A stretch of DNA of 64,000 nt from Bradyrhizobium sp. WBOS07 (GTDB taxonomy: Bacteria > Pseudomonadota > Alphaproteobacteria > Rhizobiales > Xanthobacteraceae): NCBI RefSeq assembly GCF_024585165.1, contig NZ_CP029008.1:5599501-5663500 (forward strand). The letters run 5' to 3'. The number at the start of each line of letters is the position of its first letter. Within the stretch, counting starts at the first letter, position 1. A program made the translations under genes and the position numbers. Below the pieces are notes generated by a model, which was not told the origin of the DNA, did no database searches, and worked only from the letters and a program-made list of their open reading frames with translations. Below are positions 11,138 to 18,400 of the stretch, piece by piece.

Positions 11138-13011
11138 CCACGCATCGGTTGCTCGCAAGACAGATCCGCCAGGCGACGGACGAATCCGGACAGGTCGATC
11201 TGACCAGGCTCGGTGAACTCGTCAGCGCGGCCTATGAGGAAAGCGACCGCGATCGCCGCCGCACCGACCGGGCGATCAAGCTGATGATCGAGGAACTCGA
11301 GCAGACGCATAAACGCGCCGAACAGGATCTGCTGCGGGCGCGCGAATTCCTCGACAGCATCATCGAGAACATCCCGATCGCGGTATTCGCCAAGGATGCG
11401 AAGGACTCCCGCTACATTCTGCTCAACCGCGCCGGCGAAGAATATTACGGAATGCCGCGCGAGGAGATGCTGGGCAAGACTCCGGCCGAGATCTTTCCGG
11501 AGAATGTCGCCCGCGTCGTCAACGAGCAGGATCGCCGCGTCGTCGATAGCGGCACACCGATGATCCTGGAGGGACATCTGCTCGATGTCGGCGTCAAAGG
11601 CCGCGATCGTCTCGTCAATTCGCGCAAGCTGCTGATCAGGGACGGTGGAGGCGCGCCGCAATATCTGGTCGGCGTGATCGAAGACGTCACCGAGAGGATC
11701 ACGAACGAGGCGCGGATCAGCCATCTTGCGCACCATGACGCGTTGACCGACCTGCCGAACCGCAGCGCCTTCAACGCCGCGCTCGGCGAGCGGCTGGAGC
11801 TGGCCCAGGAGGCGGCGACCAGCTTTGCCGTGCTCAGCCTCGACCTCGACCGCTTCAAGGAGGTCAACGACGTGTTCGGCCATCCCGTCGGCGACATGCT
11901 GATGCGGGCGGCGGCGGACCGGCTCGCCGCGGAAGCCGACGGCGCCTTCGTCGCCCGTATCGGCGGCGACGAGTTCATGATCCTGATGCCCGACCACGTC
12001 AGCCGAGAGGACGTTCAGGCACTCGCCGAACGGCTGGTCGAGACGATCGGCAAGGAGCTCGAGGTCGACGATTATCTCCTCCCCGTCGGTCTCAGCGTCG
12101 GCATTGCGTTTTATCCGGACGACGGCGTCAATGCCGCCACGCTGCTCGCCAACGCCGATTCAGCCCTCCATCGTGCCAAGCGCGAGGGCAGGGGGCGGGT
12201 CCGCTTCTTCGAATCCGAGATGGATCAGGAGCTGCGCGACCGCAGGCTGTTGCAGCACGATCTGCGGCAGGCGCTTGAGCAGAACCAGTTCCTGGTCTAC
12301 TTCCAGCCGCAGGCGCGGATCGATGGCGAGGTCATCGGCTTCGAGGCCCTGCTGCGCTGGAATCATCCGACGCGCGGCTTCGTGCCGCCGGACCGCTTCA
12401 TTCCGCTTGCCGAGGAGAACGGGCTGATCGTCGAGATCGGCGAATGGGTCTTGCGCGAAGCGTGCCGCGAGGCGGCGTCCTGGCCGCGGCCGCTGCAGGT
12501 CGCGGTCAATCTGTCGCCAGTCCAGTTTCAGGCCGGCGATCTCGAGCGTTCGATTCACCAGATCCTGCTGGAGACGGGGCTGACGCCGACGCGGCTCGAA
12601 GTCGAGATCACCGAGGGGGTGCTGATCGGCGATTTCACCGGCGCGCTCCACCTGCTGCGGCGGCTGAAGGCGCTCGGCATCCGCATCGCGATGGACGATT
12701 TCGGCACCGGCTATTCCTCGCTGTCCTATCTCCAGTCGTTCCCGTTCGACAAGATCAAGATCGATCGCGGTTTCATCTCCGATCTGGACGCCTCGCCGCA
12801 ATCGGCCGAGATCGTCCGCGCGGTCCTGAGCCTCGCGCACGCCCTGAACATGCCGGTCATTGCAGAGGGGGTGGAGACGGAAGCGCAGCGTGCCTTCCTG
12901 GCGCGCGAGGCCTGCGAGGAGATGCAGGGCTATCTGGTCGGCCGACCCGACCTGATCGAACGCTATCTCGTCCTGGTCGGAATGACCGTGGAGCGCCGGC
13001 ACTATGCCTAG
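11134..13011 (+). CDS. PAS-GGDEF-EAL cyclic-di-GMP signalling protein
   Basis: A 625-residue cytosolic protein with an N-terminal coiled coil (about 35-70), a PAS domain (about 71-190), a GGDEF domain with an intact GGDEF at 277-281, and an EAL domain with EAL at 404-406 and DDFGTGYSS. Both catalytic signatures look intact, so it could make and degrade c-di-GMP. No RxxD inhibitory site is seen at the expected place before GGDEF. It starts at a TTG that overlaps the FIST gene stop. A role in coupling a FIST ligand or PAS signal to c-di-GMP is inferred from this overlap. Confidence 0.92.
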   Translation: MTTHRLLARQIRQATDESGQVDLTRLGELVSAAYEESDRDRRRTDRAIKLMIEELEQTHKRAEQDLLRAREFLDSIIENIPIAVFAKDAKDSRYILLNRAGEEYYGMPREEMLGKTPAEIFPENVARVVNEQDRRVVDSGTPMILEGHLLDVGVKGRDRLVNSRKLLIRDGGGAPQYLVGVIEDVTERITNEARISHLAHHDALTDLPNRSAFNAALGERLELAQEAATSFAVLSLDLDRFKEVNDVFGHPVGDMLMRAAADRLAAEADGAFVARIGGDEFMILMPDHVSREDVQALAERLVETIGKELEVDDYLLPVGLSVGIAFYPDDGVNAATLLANADSALHRAKREGRGRVRFFESEMDQELRDRRLLQHDLRQALEQNQFLVYFQPQARIDGEVIGFEALLRWNHPTRGFVPPDRFIPLAEENGLIVEIGEWVLREACREAASWPRPLQVAVNLSPVQFQAGDLERSIHQILLETGLTPTRLEVEITEGVLIGDFTGALHLLRRLKALGIRIAMDDFGTGYSSLSYLQSFPFDKIKIDRGFISDLDASPQSAEIVRAVLSLAHALNMPVIAEGVETEAQRAFLAREACEEMQGYLVGRPDLIERYLVLVGMTVERRHYA

Positions 13012-13096
13012 AGCGCGACGTCATCGCGCTTCAGATCGCTATCTAAGGATGATTTCCTCGGAAACCCGCCTCGCACTTTTCCGGATCATGCTCTGG
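13012..13096. repeat. Dispersed intergenic repeat of Rhizobiales type
   Basis: The stretch after the GGDEF-EAL gene begins AGAGCGCGA and ends with CTTTTCCGGATCATGCTCT. The second half resembles a very common Bradyrhizobium/Rhizobiales intergenic element (its complement begins AGAGCATGATCCGGAAAAG). AGAGC and GCTCT form its borders. Recognition is from memory of the motif; copy number cannot be tested here. The rest of the gap to the next gene holds nothing I recognise. Confidence 0.5.
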
Positions 13097-13282
13097 GCCG
13101 TTAGGTCCGCGGTGCGGCTCCGGGCGTCAGCCGGCACGGTTTGGAACTTTGCCCCGGATATATATTTCCTCTCAGCGAGCCGAGGCCGGGGCGTGCGGTG
13201 CGCGCAGCAAATCTTTTGCACAACCGCCATCGGCCTGACGCAAATGAGGGCAATAAGCTCTGCAAATGCGAGGGAGGGTCTC

Positions 13283-13495
13283 ATGGAGAACGTACGTCGC
13301 TACCGGGCGCTGGCGTCCCTCTGTCGTCAGCAGGCAGCCTACCGGCCGCTTCAGAACTGGCAACTCCTCGGCCAGGCCGAGCATTTCGAACATCTCGCCG
13401 AGGTCGAGCTCAAGGCGCATTTCGACGCCTGCAATGTGCAACGCGACGAGCACGCCCCAACGCCCCCGACGTGGGAGACCCCGGTCGCGGCGTGA
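13283..13495 (+). CDS. Small hypothetical protein (70 aa)
   Basis: A 70-residue soluble protein beginning MENVRRYRALASLCRQQAAY, behind a strong AGGGAGGG ribosome binding site. The sequence is helical and His/Gln-rich, with no signal peptide or membrane segment. Similar short proteins (RxYRALAxLCRQQAAxxP, followed by xxxEHFEHLA) are common in Bradyrhizobium, but I know no function. It is a convergent neighbour of the universal stress protein gene, with only 15 bases between them. Confidence 0.7.
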   Translation: MENVRRYRALASLCRQQAAYRPLQNWQLLGQAEHFEHLAEVELKAHFDACNVQRDEHAPTPPTWETPVAA

Positions 13496-13510
13496 CGGCG
13501 GCCTGTCGTC

Positions 13511-14347
13511 TCAGTGCGACATCAGCGTCGGGACCGTCATGGCTTCCAGCATGGCGCGGGTGACGCCGCCCAGAACGCGCTCCTGCAGTCGGGAATGGCC
13601 GTAGCCGCCCATCACCAGGAGATCGAGCCCCTCGTCGGCCGCCAGCGACAGGATGGTCGGCTGGATGTCGGCGCGCGTCGCCGACAGGCCGACCGTGCGG
13701 GTCGACAGTCCACGGCGGCCGAGATGCCTTGCCAGGTTGCTCGCCGAAGCTTCGTCGGAGACCGCGTTCTGCTCGTTGATGGTGATGATCACGATCTCAT
13801 CGGCGCGCGCCAGGAACGGTGCTGCGTCGTGCACGGCGCGGGCGGCGACGCGGCTGCCGTCCCAGCAGATGCCGATCCGCCCCGCCTTGAACGCTCCATG
13901 GAACGTGTAAGGCAGGAACAGCACCGGGCCGCCCGACTGGAACAGGATCTCGCTCGGCACGTCGTTGTCGAACGAGCCTTGCGCCGGATCGGGCTGTAGC
14001 ACGACGCTGAGGTCGTGCAGCCGCGCCATCTCGCCGATCGCGCCGGCTGCGTCCGCCGGGATCGCGCCGAGCGGGCGGCAGGCGTAGGAGACGCCGGCGT
14101 TCCCCGCTTCGATCTCGAAGACTGAGAGCGCGGCCTCGGCCCGCTCCACGGCGCGCTCGCGTTCCAGCTCGAACACGGCCGCCACCGCGGCGCCGCCCTC
14201 CATCACGTAAGCCGCACTTGTCGCGACATAGCCGACCGCGACCGCGTCGAGATGGGCGTTGAACTGCGCCGCGAGCGAAACCGAGCCATCGATCGCGGCA
14301 CGCATGGGGCGTTCGGTGGGAATGTGGACGAGAATGTCTTTGTACAT
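13511..14347 (-). CDS. Universal stress protein, tandem Usp domains
   Basis: A 278-residue protein of the UspE-like double-domain type. The first Usp fold covers about residues 1-140 (starting MYKDILVHIP) and the second about 150-278. The C-terminal domain carries the ATP-binding G-x2-G-type loop GGYGHSRLQ followed by GG-V-T, typical of nucleotide-binding Usps. A FixK-type box lies 61-74 bases upstream of the ATG, in the position expected for direct activation. This suggests induction at low oxygen, as for several Bradyrhizobium Usp genes. The client or target is unknown. Confidence 0.9.
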   Translation of the reverse strand: MYKDILVHIPTERPMRAAIDGSVSLAAQFNAHLDAVAVGYVATSAAYVMEGGAAVAAVFELERERAVERAEAALSVFEIEAGNAGVSYACRPLGAIPADAAGAIGEMARLHDLSVVLQPDPAQGSFDNDVPSEILFQSGGPVLFLPYTFHGAFKAGRIGICWDGSRVAARAVHDAAPFLARADEIVIITINEQNAVSDEASASNLARHLGRRGLSTRTVGLSATRADIQPTILSLAADEGLDLLVMGGYGHSRLQERVLGGVTRAMLEAMTVPTLMSH

Positions 14348-14407
14348 GGGCGCCTCCGATGGACATCATCCGGTGGCCGCAGTCTTTCACTGCCCCGCGG
14401 ACCCGCG

Positions 14408-14421
14408 TTGAGCTGCATCAA
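14408..14421 (-). promoter_or_regulatory. FixK/FNR-type box upstream of the universal stress gene
   Basis: TTGATGCAGCTCAA on the minus strand fits the TTGA-N6-TCAA dyad of FixK2/FNR-family regulators. Its centre is about 67 bases upstream of the usp ATG, so a class II arrangement (centre at -41.5) would put the transcript start about 25 bases before the ATG. Both halves are perfect. Regulator identity is inference. Confidence 0.6.
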
Positions 14422-14498
14422 ATGCGCGGGCTTGCCGCGGCCATCGCTCGTTCTTTGCCAAGATTTAATCGGATGGACGGGACGCCGTAAGGTGACGA

Positions 14499-14540
14499 TG
14501 TCCATGTTGGACGCAAGGCGACACTCATCCAACATGGACA
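14499..14540. promoter_or_regulatory. Perfect inverted repeat in the degP leader, candidate operator
   Basis: TGTCCATGTTGGA (14499-14511) and TCCAACATGGACA (14528-14540) form a perfect 13-base inverted repeat with a 16-base spacer, ending seven bases before the protease start codon. Each arm is itself a near-palindrome, TCCA-N3-TGGA, centred 27 bases apart. It could be a two-site operator or an RNA hairpin that masks the start region. Confidence 0.6.
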
Positions 14541-14547
14541 TTCCGAC

Positions 14548-16095
14548 ATGAACGATCGCGCCAATTCCGACACCCCGACTTCCCGCAAGATTTTGAGGCC
14601 GCGCCGGCTTGCGCTGCTCGGCACCGTGGCCGCGCTCGGCGTGGCCGTGCTGGCGGCTTCACCCGGCGCCTCAAAGTTCGGCCCGATCTCCTTCGTCGCG
14701 CCGGCCCAGGCCGCCGAGACCGCCGCGACGCCGCCGGGCTTTGGCGACCTCGTCAGCAAGGTCAAGCCGGCCGTCATCTCGGTGCGGGTCAGGATCGACC
14801 AGGACAACGACAAGAGCGCCATGCTGCAACAGAACCGGATGGATTCCGACGGGGAGACGCCGTTCGACCAGTTCTCGCGGCAGTTCGGCTTCCGCTTCCC
14901 GGGCGAGCCGAACGGCATGCCGCGCCAGCGCCATCAGATGATCACCGGCGAAGGCTCCGGCTTCTTCATCTCCGCCGACGGCTATGCCGTGACCAACAAC
15001 CACGTCGTCGACCACGCCGCCTCGGTGCAGGTGACGATGGATGACGGCACCAGCTACACCGCGAAGGTCGTCGGCACCGACCCGAAGACGGATCTCGCGC
15101 TGATCAAGGTCGACGGCAAAAGGGACTTTCCGTTCGTCACATTCTCCGACCAGAAGCCGCGCATCGGCGACTGGGTGGTCGCGGTCGGCAATCCCTTCGG
15201 TCTCGGCGGCACCGTGACCGCCGGCATCGTCTCGGCCAGCGGCCGCGACATCGGCAACGGTCCCTATGACGACTTCATCCAGATCGACGCGCCCATCAAC
15301 AAGGGCAATTCCGGGGGCCCGGCCTTCGACATGAACGGCAACGTGATCGGCGTGAACACCGCGATCTTCTCGCCCTCCGGCGGCTCGGTCGGCATCGGCT
15401 TCGACATTCCGGCCTCGACCGCAAAGCTCGTCGTCGCGCAGCTCAAGGACAAGGGCGCGGTGACCCGCGGCTGGCTCGGCGTGCAGGTGCAGCCGGTGAC
15501 CGCCGACATCGCCGACAGCCTCGGCCTGAAGGAGGCGCGCGGCGCCATCGTCGACAATCCGCAGGACGGCAGCCCGGCGGCGAAGGCCGGCATCGCCGCT
15601 GGTGACGTCATCACCGCCGTCAACGGCACCGCGATCAAGGACTCCCGCGATCTCGCCCGCACCATCGCCACCCTGGCCCCGGGCAGCTCGGTGAAGCTCG
15701 ACGTCTTCCACAACGGCACGACCAAGACGTTGACGCTCGCCCTCGGCGAGTTGCCGAACGAGCGGCAGGCCAAGGCAAATGGCGGTGCCGACCAGGGTAG
15801 GGAGCAGCCGAGCGCCGGCACGCCGCGTCTCGGGCTTGGCCTTGCTCCCGCCGCCGAGGTCCAGGGCGCCGGTCAGAAGGGCGTTGTCGTCACCGAGGTC
15901 GATCCGCAAGGGCCGGCGGCGCAGCGCGGCATCCAGACCGGTGACGTCATCCTCAACGTCGGCGGCAAGGCCGTGGCCAATGTCGGCGACGTCCGCTCCG
16001 AGCTGGCGGAGGCCAAATCGTCCGGCAAGCGCAGCGTGCTGTTGCAGGTCAGAAGCGCCGAGGCGACGAGGTTCGTCGCGGTGCCGCTTGCCTGA
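14548..16095 (+). CDS. degP: Do/Deg-family periplasmic serine protease with two PDZ domains
   Basis: A 515-residue exported protease and chaperone for misfolded envelope proteins. The N-terminus has a basic stretch and hydrophobic segment (about residues 22-45, ending near AQAAE) consistent with export. The trypsin-like domain has the triad His (NNHVVDHA), Asp (KTDLALIKV) and Ser (GNSGGPAF). Two PDZ domains follow (about 280-380 and 420-515), as in DegP/DegQ/MucD. A perfect inverted repeat lies directly before its ATG and a hairpin terminator follows. Exactly which Deg paralogue it is cannot be settled from one sequence. Confidence 0.93.
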   Translation: MNDRANSDTPTSRKILRPRRLALLGTVAALGVAVLAASPGASKFGPISFVAPAQAAETAATPPGFGDLVSKVKPAVISVRVRIDQDNDKSAMLQQNRMDSDGETPFDQFSRQFGFRFPGEPNGMPRQRHQMITGEGSGFFISADGYAVTNNHVVDHAASVQVTMDDGTSYTAKVVGTDPKTDLALIKVDGKRDFPFVTFSDQKPRIGDWVVAVGNPFGLGGTVTAGIVSASGRDIGNGPYDDFIQIDAPINKGNSGGPAFDMNGNVIGVNTAIFSPSGGSVGIGFDIPASTAKLVVAQLKDKGAVTRGWLGVQVQPVTADIADSLGLKEARGAIVDNPQDGSPAAKAGIAAGDVITAVNGTAIKDSRDLARTIATLAPGSSVKLDVFHNGTTKTLTLALGELPNERQAKANGGADQGREQPSAGTPRLGLGLAPAAEVQGAGQKGVVVTEVDPQGPAAQRGIQTGDVILNVGGKAVANVGDVRSELAEAKSSGKRSVLLQVRSAEATRFVAVPLA

Positions 16096-16120
16096 GGCGA
16101 ACAGCTATCGGCAGACATCA

Positions 16121-16146
16121 AGAAGGCGGCCCTCGGGCCGCCTTCT
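16121..16146 (+). terminator. Hairpin downstream of degP
   Basis: AGAAGGCGGCCC and GGGCCGCCTTCT form a perfect 12-base-pair stem with a 2-base spacer, 25 bases after the protease stop codon. Only a short T-poor tail follows (CCGTTCG), so termination may be partial. Confidence 0.65.
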
Positions 16147-16358
16147 CCGTTCGCCGTCAGGACTTGCAACGCCAATCGATAACATTCTCGTTAACGGCAG
16201 GAATGGTGACGCGGTTCATACGAAAAAGCCGTGTTCGCCCATCACACTTCGAACTTGCCCGCCGCGGCAATGACGCCGCGAACGGGTTGCAAGCGTGGAA
16301 CTTCGCACCTCCGGCCGCTTTGTGGAACTGCCGGTGTTCGGATTTGATCGGTGCCGAC

Positions 16359-16721
16359 ATGGATCGATTGAAGCTCTCGCTGAGGGGTGCGCTGCTTGCG
16401 GCGCCGTTCGTGGTCTGGGATGGAGCAGCGCTCGGTCGTGACGACGGCCGCTACGCGAACTCGCCGCTGAAGCCGTGGTTCGACAGCCTGCGCAGCCACC
16501 TCGGTCCATGCTGCTCGGACGCCGACGGATTTGCCGTCGCTGATCCCGATTGGGAATCGCACAACGGGCGTTATCGCGTGCGTCTCGACGGCGAGTGGAT
16601 CGACGTGCCGGATGAAGCCGTCATCACCGAGCCGAACCGCGCCGGCCGCACCATGGTATGGCCGGTGAAGACCGCGTTCGGGGTCTCGATCCGCTGCTTC
16701 ATGCCGGGCAGCATGATCTGA
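16359..16721 (+). CDS. Small exported hypothetical protein (120 aa)
   Basis: Begins MDRLKLSLRGALLAAPFVVW, which resembles a signal sequence. The mature part contains WFDSLRSHLGPCCSDADGFA and a WESHNGRYRVRLDGEW segment, a pattern seen in short Bradyrhizobium secreted proteins. Three cysteines are visible, two adjacent (CC). The start is set by the signal-like N-terminus; the reading frame stays open upstream. No function is known to me. Downstream is the convergent lysine-rich gene. Confidence 0.7.
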   Translation: MDRLKLSLRGALLAAPFVVWDGAALGRDDGRYANSPLKPWFDSLRSHLGPCCSDADGFAVADPDWESHNGRYRVRLDGEWIDVPDEAVITEPNRAGRTMVWPVKTAFGVSIRCFMPGSMI

Positions 16722-16733
16722 GACGGGACAGCG

Positions 16734-17036
16734 TCAACGCTTGCTGGATTTGCGCTTCGACGATTTCTTCGATGATTTCTTGGACGTTTTCTTGGCTGTC
16801 TTCTTGGTCGTCCGCTTCTTGGACGACGTCTTCTTGGCAGCTTTCTTCGGGACCTTCTTGCCCTTCTTGCGCGCCTTCGACAGGCCGATCGCGATCGCCT
16901 GCTTGCGGCTCTTCACGCGTCCGCCGCGGCCTTTGCGACCGCTCTTGGCGGTGCCCTTCTTGTAGCGCCGCATCTCGCTTTCGACCTCGCTGCCGGAGCT
17001 GGGTGAGTAGCGACGTTTCTTTGCCTTGCGTGCCAT
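16734..17036 (-). CDS. Lysine-rich DUF6496-type, histone H1-like small protein
   Basis: A 100-residue, extremely basic protein. The N-terminal half contains RKQAIAIGLSKARKKGKKVP, the pattern of DUF6496 proteins. The C-terminal half is an almost pure K/S/T/R tail (repeats of KKTSKKSS type) resembling eukaryotic histone H1 tails or bacterial H1-like proteins. Such tails bind nucleic acid non-specifically. The gene has an EcfG-type promoter 26 bases upstream of its ATG, suggesting it coats DNA during general stress; that role is inference. Confidence 0.85.
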   Translation of the reverse strand: MARKAKKRRYSPSSGSEVESEMRRYKKGTAKSGRKGRGGRVKSRKQAIAIGLSKARKKGKKVPKKAAKKTSSKKRTTKKTAKKTSKKSSKKSSKRKSSKR

Positions 17037-17061
17037 GCATGATTCTCCATTGGCTCAGGAA

Positions 17062-17086
17062 AACCATCCGGACCCACCATGGTTCC
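17062..17086 (-). promoter_or_regulatory. EcfG-type general-stress promoter for the lysine-rich protein
   Basis: On the minus strand GGAAC (17086-17082), 17 bases, then GTT (17064-17062), with the full -10 reading GGTT. The -10 lies 26 bases from the ATG. It matches the GGAAC-N16-cGTT pattern of alphaproteobacterial EcfG/RpoE2 sigma factors except for G in place of C. Confidence 0.6.
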
Positions 17087-17131
17087 GAAACAGCAGGCCA
17101 AGGCCAAGTGTACGCCTAGCCAGGTGCACGC

Positions 17132-17326
17132 CTAGAAGGAGTTCGCCAGCTCGATCTCCGCTTCCAGCACCTGGATGCGCCGCGCGGCCTCGGTGAAGGA
17201 CAGATCGCGCGCATATTGTGCGGGTTGATAGGCCTCTTCGCTCAACCGTTTCAGCCTCAGCCCCTGCGCCCGGGTCATCTGCTCGGCGAGAAAGATCCTG
17301 GCGTCGTATTTACCTTGAACCTGCAT
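17132..17326 (-). CDS. DUF3072-like small protein (64 aa)
   Basis: A 64-residue helical protein containing MTRAQGLRLKRLSEEA and then FTEAARRIQVLEAEIEL, the arrangement of DUF3072 proteins (a short domain found across actinobacteria and rhizobia, function unknown). A GGAGACG ribosome binding site precedes the ATG. There is no membrane segment. It is divergent from the next gene, and the shared 61-base spacer carries a candidate promoter for that gene. Confidence 0.75.
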   Translation of the reverse strand: MQVQGKYDARIFLAEQMTRAQGLRLKRLSEEAYQPAQYARDLSFTEAARRIQVLEAEIELANSF

Positions 17327-17353
17327 CCGGCGTCTCCGTCTTCAAATCCTGGC

Positions 17354-17382
17354 TTGACTATATGTTCTTATTTTGTTCTAAC
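17354..17382 (+). promoter_or_regulatory. Candidate housekeeping promoter for a leaderless transcript
   Basis: TTGACT (17354-17359), a 17-base spacer, and TCTAAC (17377-17382) lie immediately before the ATG at 17388. The expected transcript start would fall at or next to that ATG, and no Shine-Dalgarno sequence is visible. Confidence 0.4.
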
Positions 17383-17387
17383 AAGCC

Positions 17388-17663
17388 ATGGACAACAGAA
17401 TTAATGAAATTCGACGTAAAATCAGCGCCTTGAGGCTGGAGATGGCCGATGTCGAGGCGTCCGTGCGGGATCGCATCAACGGGGATCGCGATTGCACCGA
17501 ACAGGCGCTGGCGCAGCTGGAGCTGCGCCGACAGATCACCTTGCTGATCGCCGAATGGAAGGCGGCCGGCGGCGGCGATGTGCTGCCCGACGTCCACGAC
17601 CGGGTGCGCCTGCGTCTCGTGAAGACAATCGGCAAGCCCGACCGCGCGGCCACCCGGCGCTGA
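17388..17663 (+). CDS. Small coiled-coil hypothetical protein (91 aa)
   Basis: A 91-residue charged protein; residues 1-55 form a likely amphipathic coiled coil (MDNRINEIRRKISALRLEM onward). The remainder is short and basic. There is no signal peptide and no ribosome binding site; the ATG sits just downstream of a good -35/-10 pair, so it may be translated from a leaderless mRNA. Comparable proteins occur in Bradyrhizobium without assigned function. Confidence 0.65.
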   Translation: MDNRINEIRRKISALRLEMADVEASVRDRINGDRDCTEQALAQLELRRQITLLIAEWKAAGGGDVLPDVHDRVRLRLVKTIGKPDRAATRR

Positions 17664-17694
17664 AATCGTTGGGGGGCGACGCCTCACGCCGGTC

Positions 17695-17952
17695 TCAAGA
17701 TTGCTTGTCCTCGGCGATGATGAACACGACGCCGGTGAGTGTCGCGCCGATCGCGAAGGTCGTCACCAATGTGAGGGCGAAGACGATCACGGTCTGGCTT
17801 CCGCCGTTGTTGAGCAGGCTGGCGACGGCCGGATTGCACAGGATCAGCGCGAGACTGAAGACGAGGCCGAGAGCGGCGCCCATCAATGCATGCGTCATCA
17901 GCTTGATGAGGCCGGTCGCAGAAATCAGGTCTGACGACTTTTTTGTGCGCAT
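17695..17952 (-). CDS. Small two-helix membrane protein (85 aa)
   Basis: An 85-residue protein beginning MRTKKSSDLI with two hydrophobic helices (about residues 22-45 and 53-78) and short charged ends, so an inner-membrane hairpin protein. An in-frame ATG exists 24 bases upstream, but it lies only four bases after the -10 of an EcfG-type promoter and would be outside the transcript, so the inner ATG is chosen. The function is unknown; stress induction is inferred from the promoter. Confidence 0.7.
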   Translation of the reverse strand: MRTKKSSDLISATGLIKLMTHALMGAALGLVFSLALILCNPAVASLLNNGGSQTVIVFALTLVTTFAIGATLTGVVFIIAEDKQS

Positions 17953-17979
17953 GGGAACTGCATCCCCATTTGGCATGCC

Positions 17980-18004
17980 AACGCGGGCGGCAAACCACTG
18001 TTCC
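17980..18004 (-). promoter_or_regulatory. EcfG-type promoter for the small membrane protein
   Basis: Minus strand GGAAC (18004-18000), N16, CGTT (17983-17980): a perfect match to the alphaproteobacterial general-stress consensus. The -10 is 28 bases upstream of the chosen start codon. Confidence 0.7.
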
Positions 18005-18093
18005 TGAGGAATGAAGGAATTGTCATCGACCGCTTCATCCGACGTTCATGCTGGTCTTGCGAGGATGAGGCCCAGCAAAACGGGAACATCGAT

Positions 18094-18315
18094 ATGGGTA
18101 AGGTGGTCTTTCTCTATCGCTCGCTGGCCTATCGCAACGCGGCCGCGGACATCCTTCACAAGGCCCGCAAGCTGCCGCGCGGGGCGGAGCGAAGCGCGGC
18201 GCGCCGCTATGCCAGGGCATTGCGCGATCTCGCCCAGACGGAAGCCTGGCTCGAGGGGCGGGTTGCACGCGACCCGCGAATGGCGCGACGCATGACGAGC
18301 GCCGCGTTTGGCTGA
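18094..18315 (+). CDS. Small basic hypothetical protein (73 aa)
   Basis: A 73-residue basic helical protein (MGKVVFLYRSLAYRNAAADI...) rich in Arg and Ala, with no signal peptide or membrane span. I do not recognise a domain. It ends 85 bases from the convergent HWE kinase gene. The coding call rests on length, a coherent amino-acid pattern and the lack of a competing frame. Confidence 0.55.
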   Translation: MGKVVFLYRSLAYRNAAADILHKARKLPRGAERSAARRYARALRDLAQTEAWLEGRVARDPRMARRMTSAAFG

Positions 18316-18400
18316 TGGTTTCCGCTCCGTCTGAAACGGAACGGACGCACTGGCTTATCGCCCTGACGTATCCACTCGATGCGAACCGGTCGCCATTCCG

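Noticed and set aside
16296..16320. EcfG-type promoter before the 120-aa exported protein
   Set aside because: GGAAC with correct spacing is followed by CTTT, not CGTT, and similar one-mismatch hits are expected by chance.
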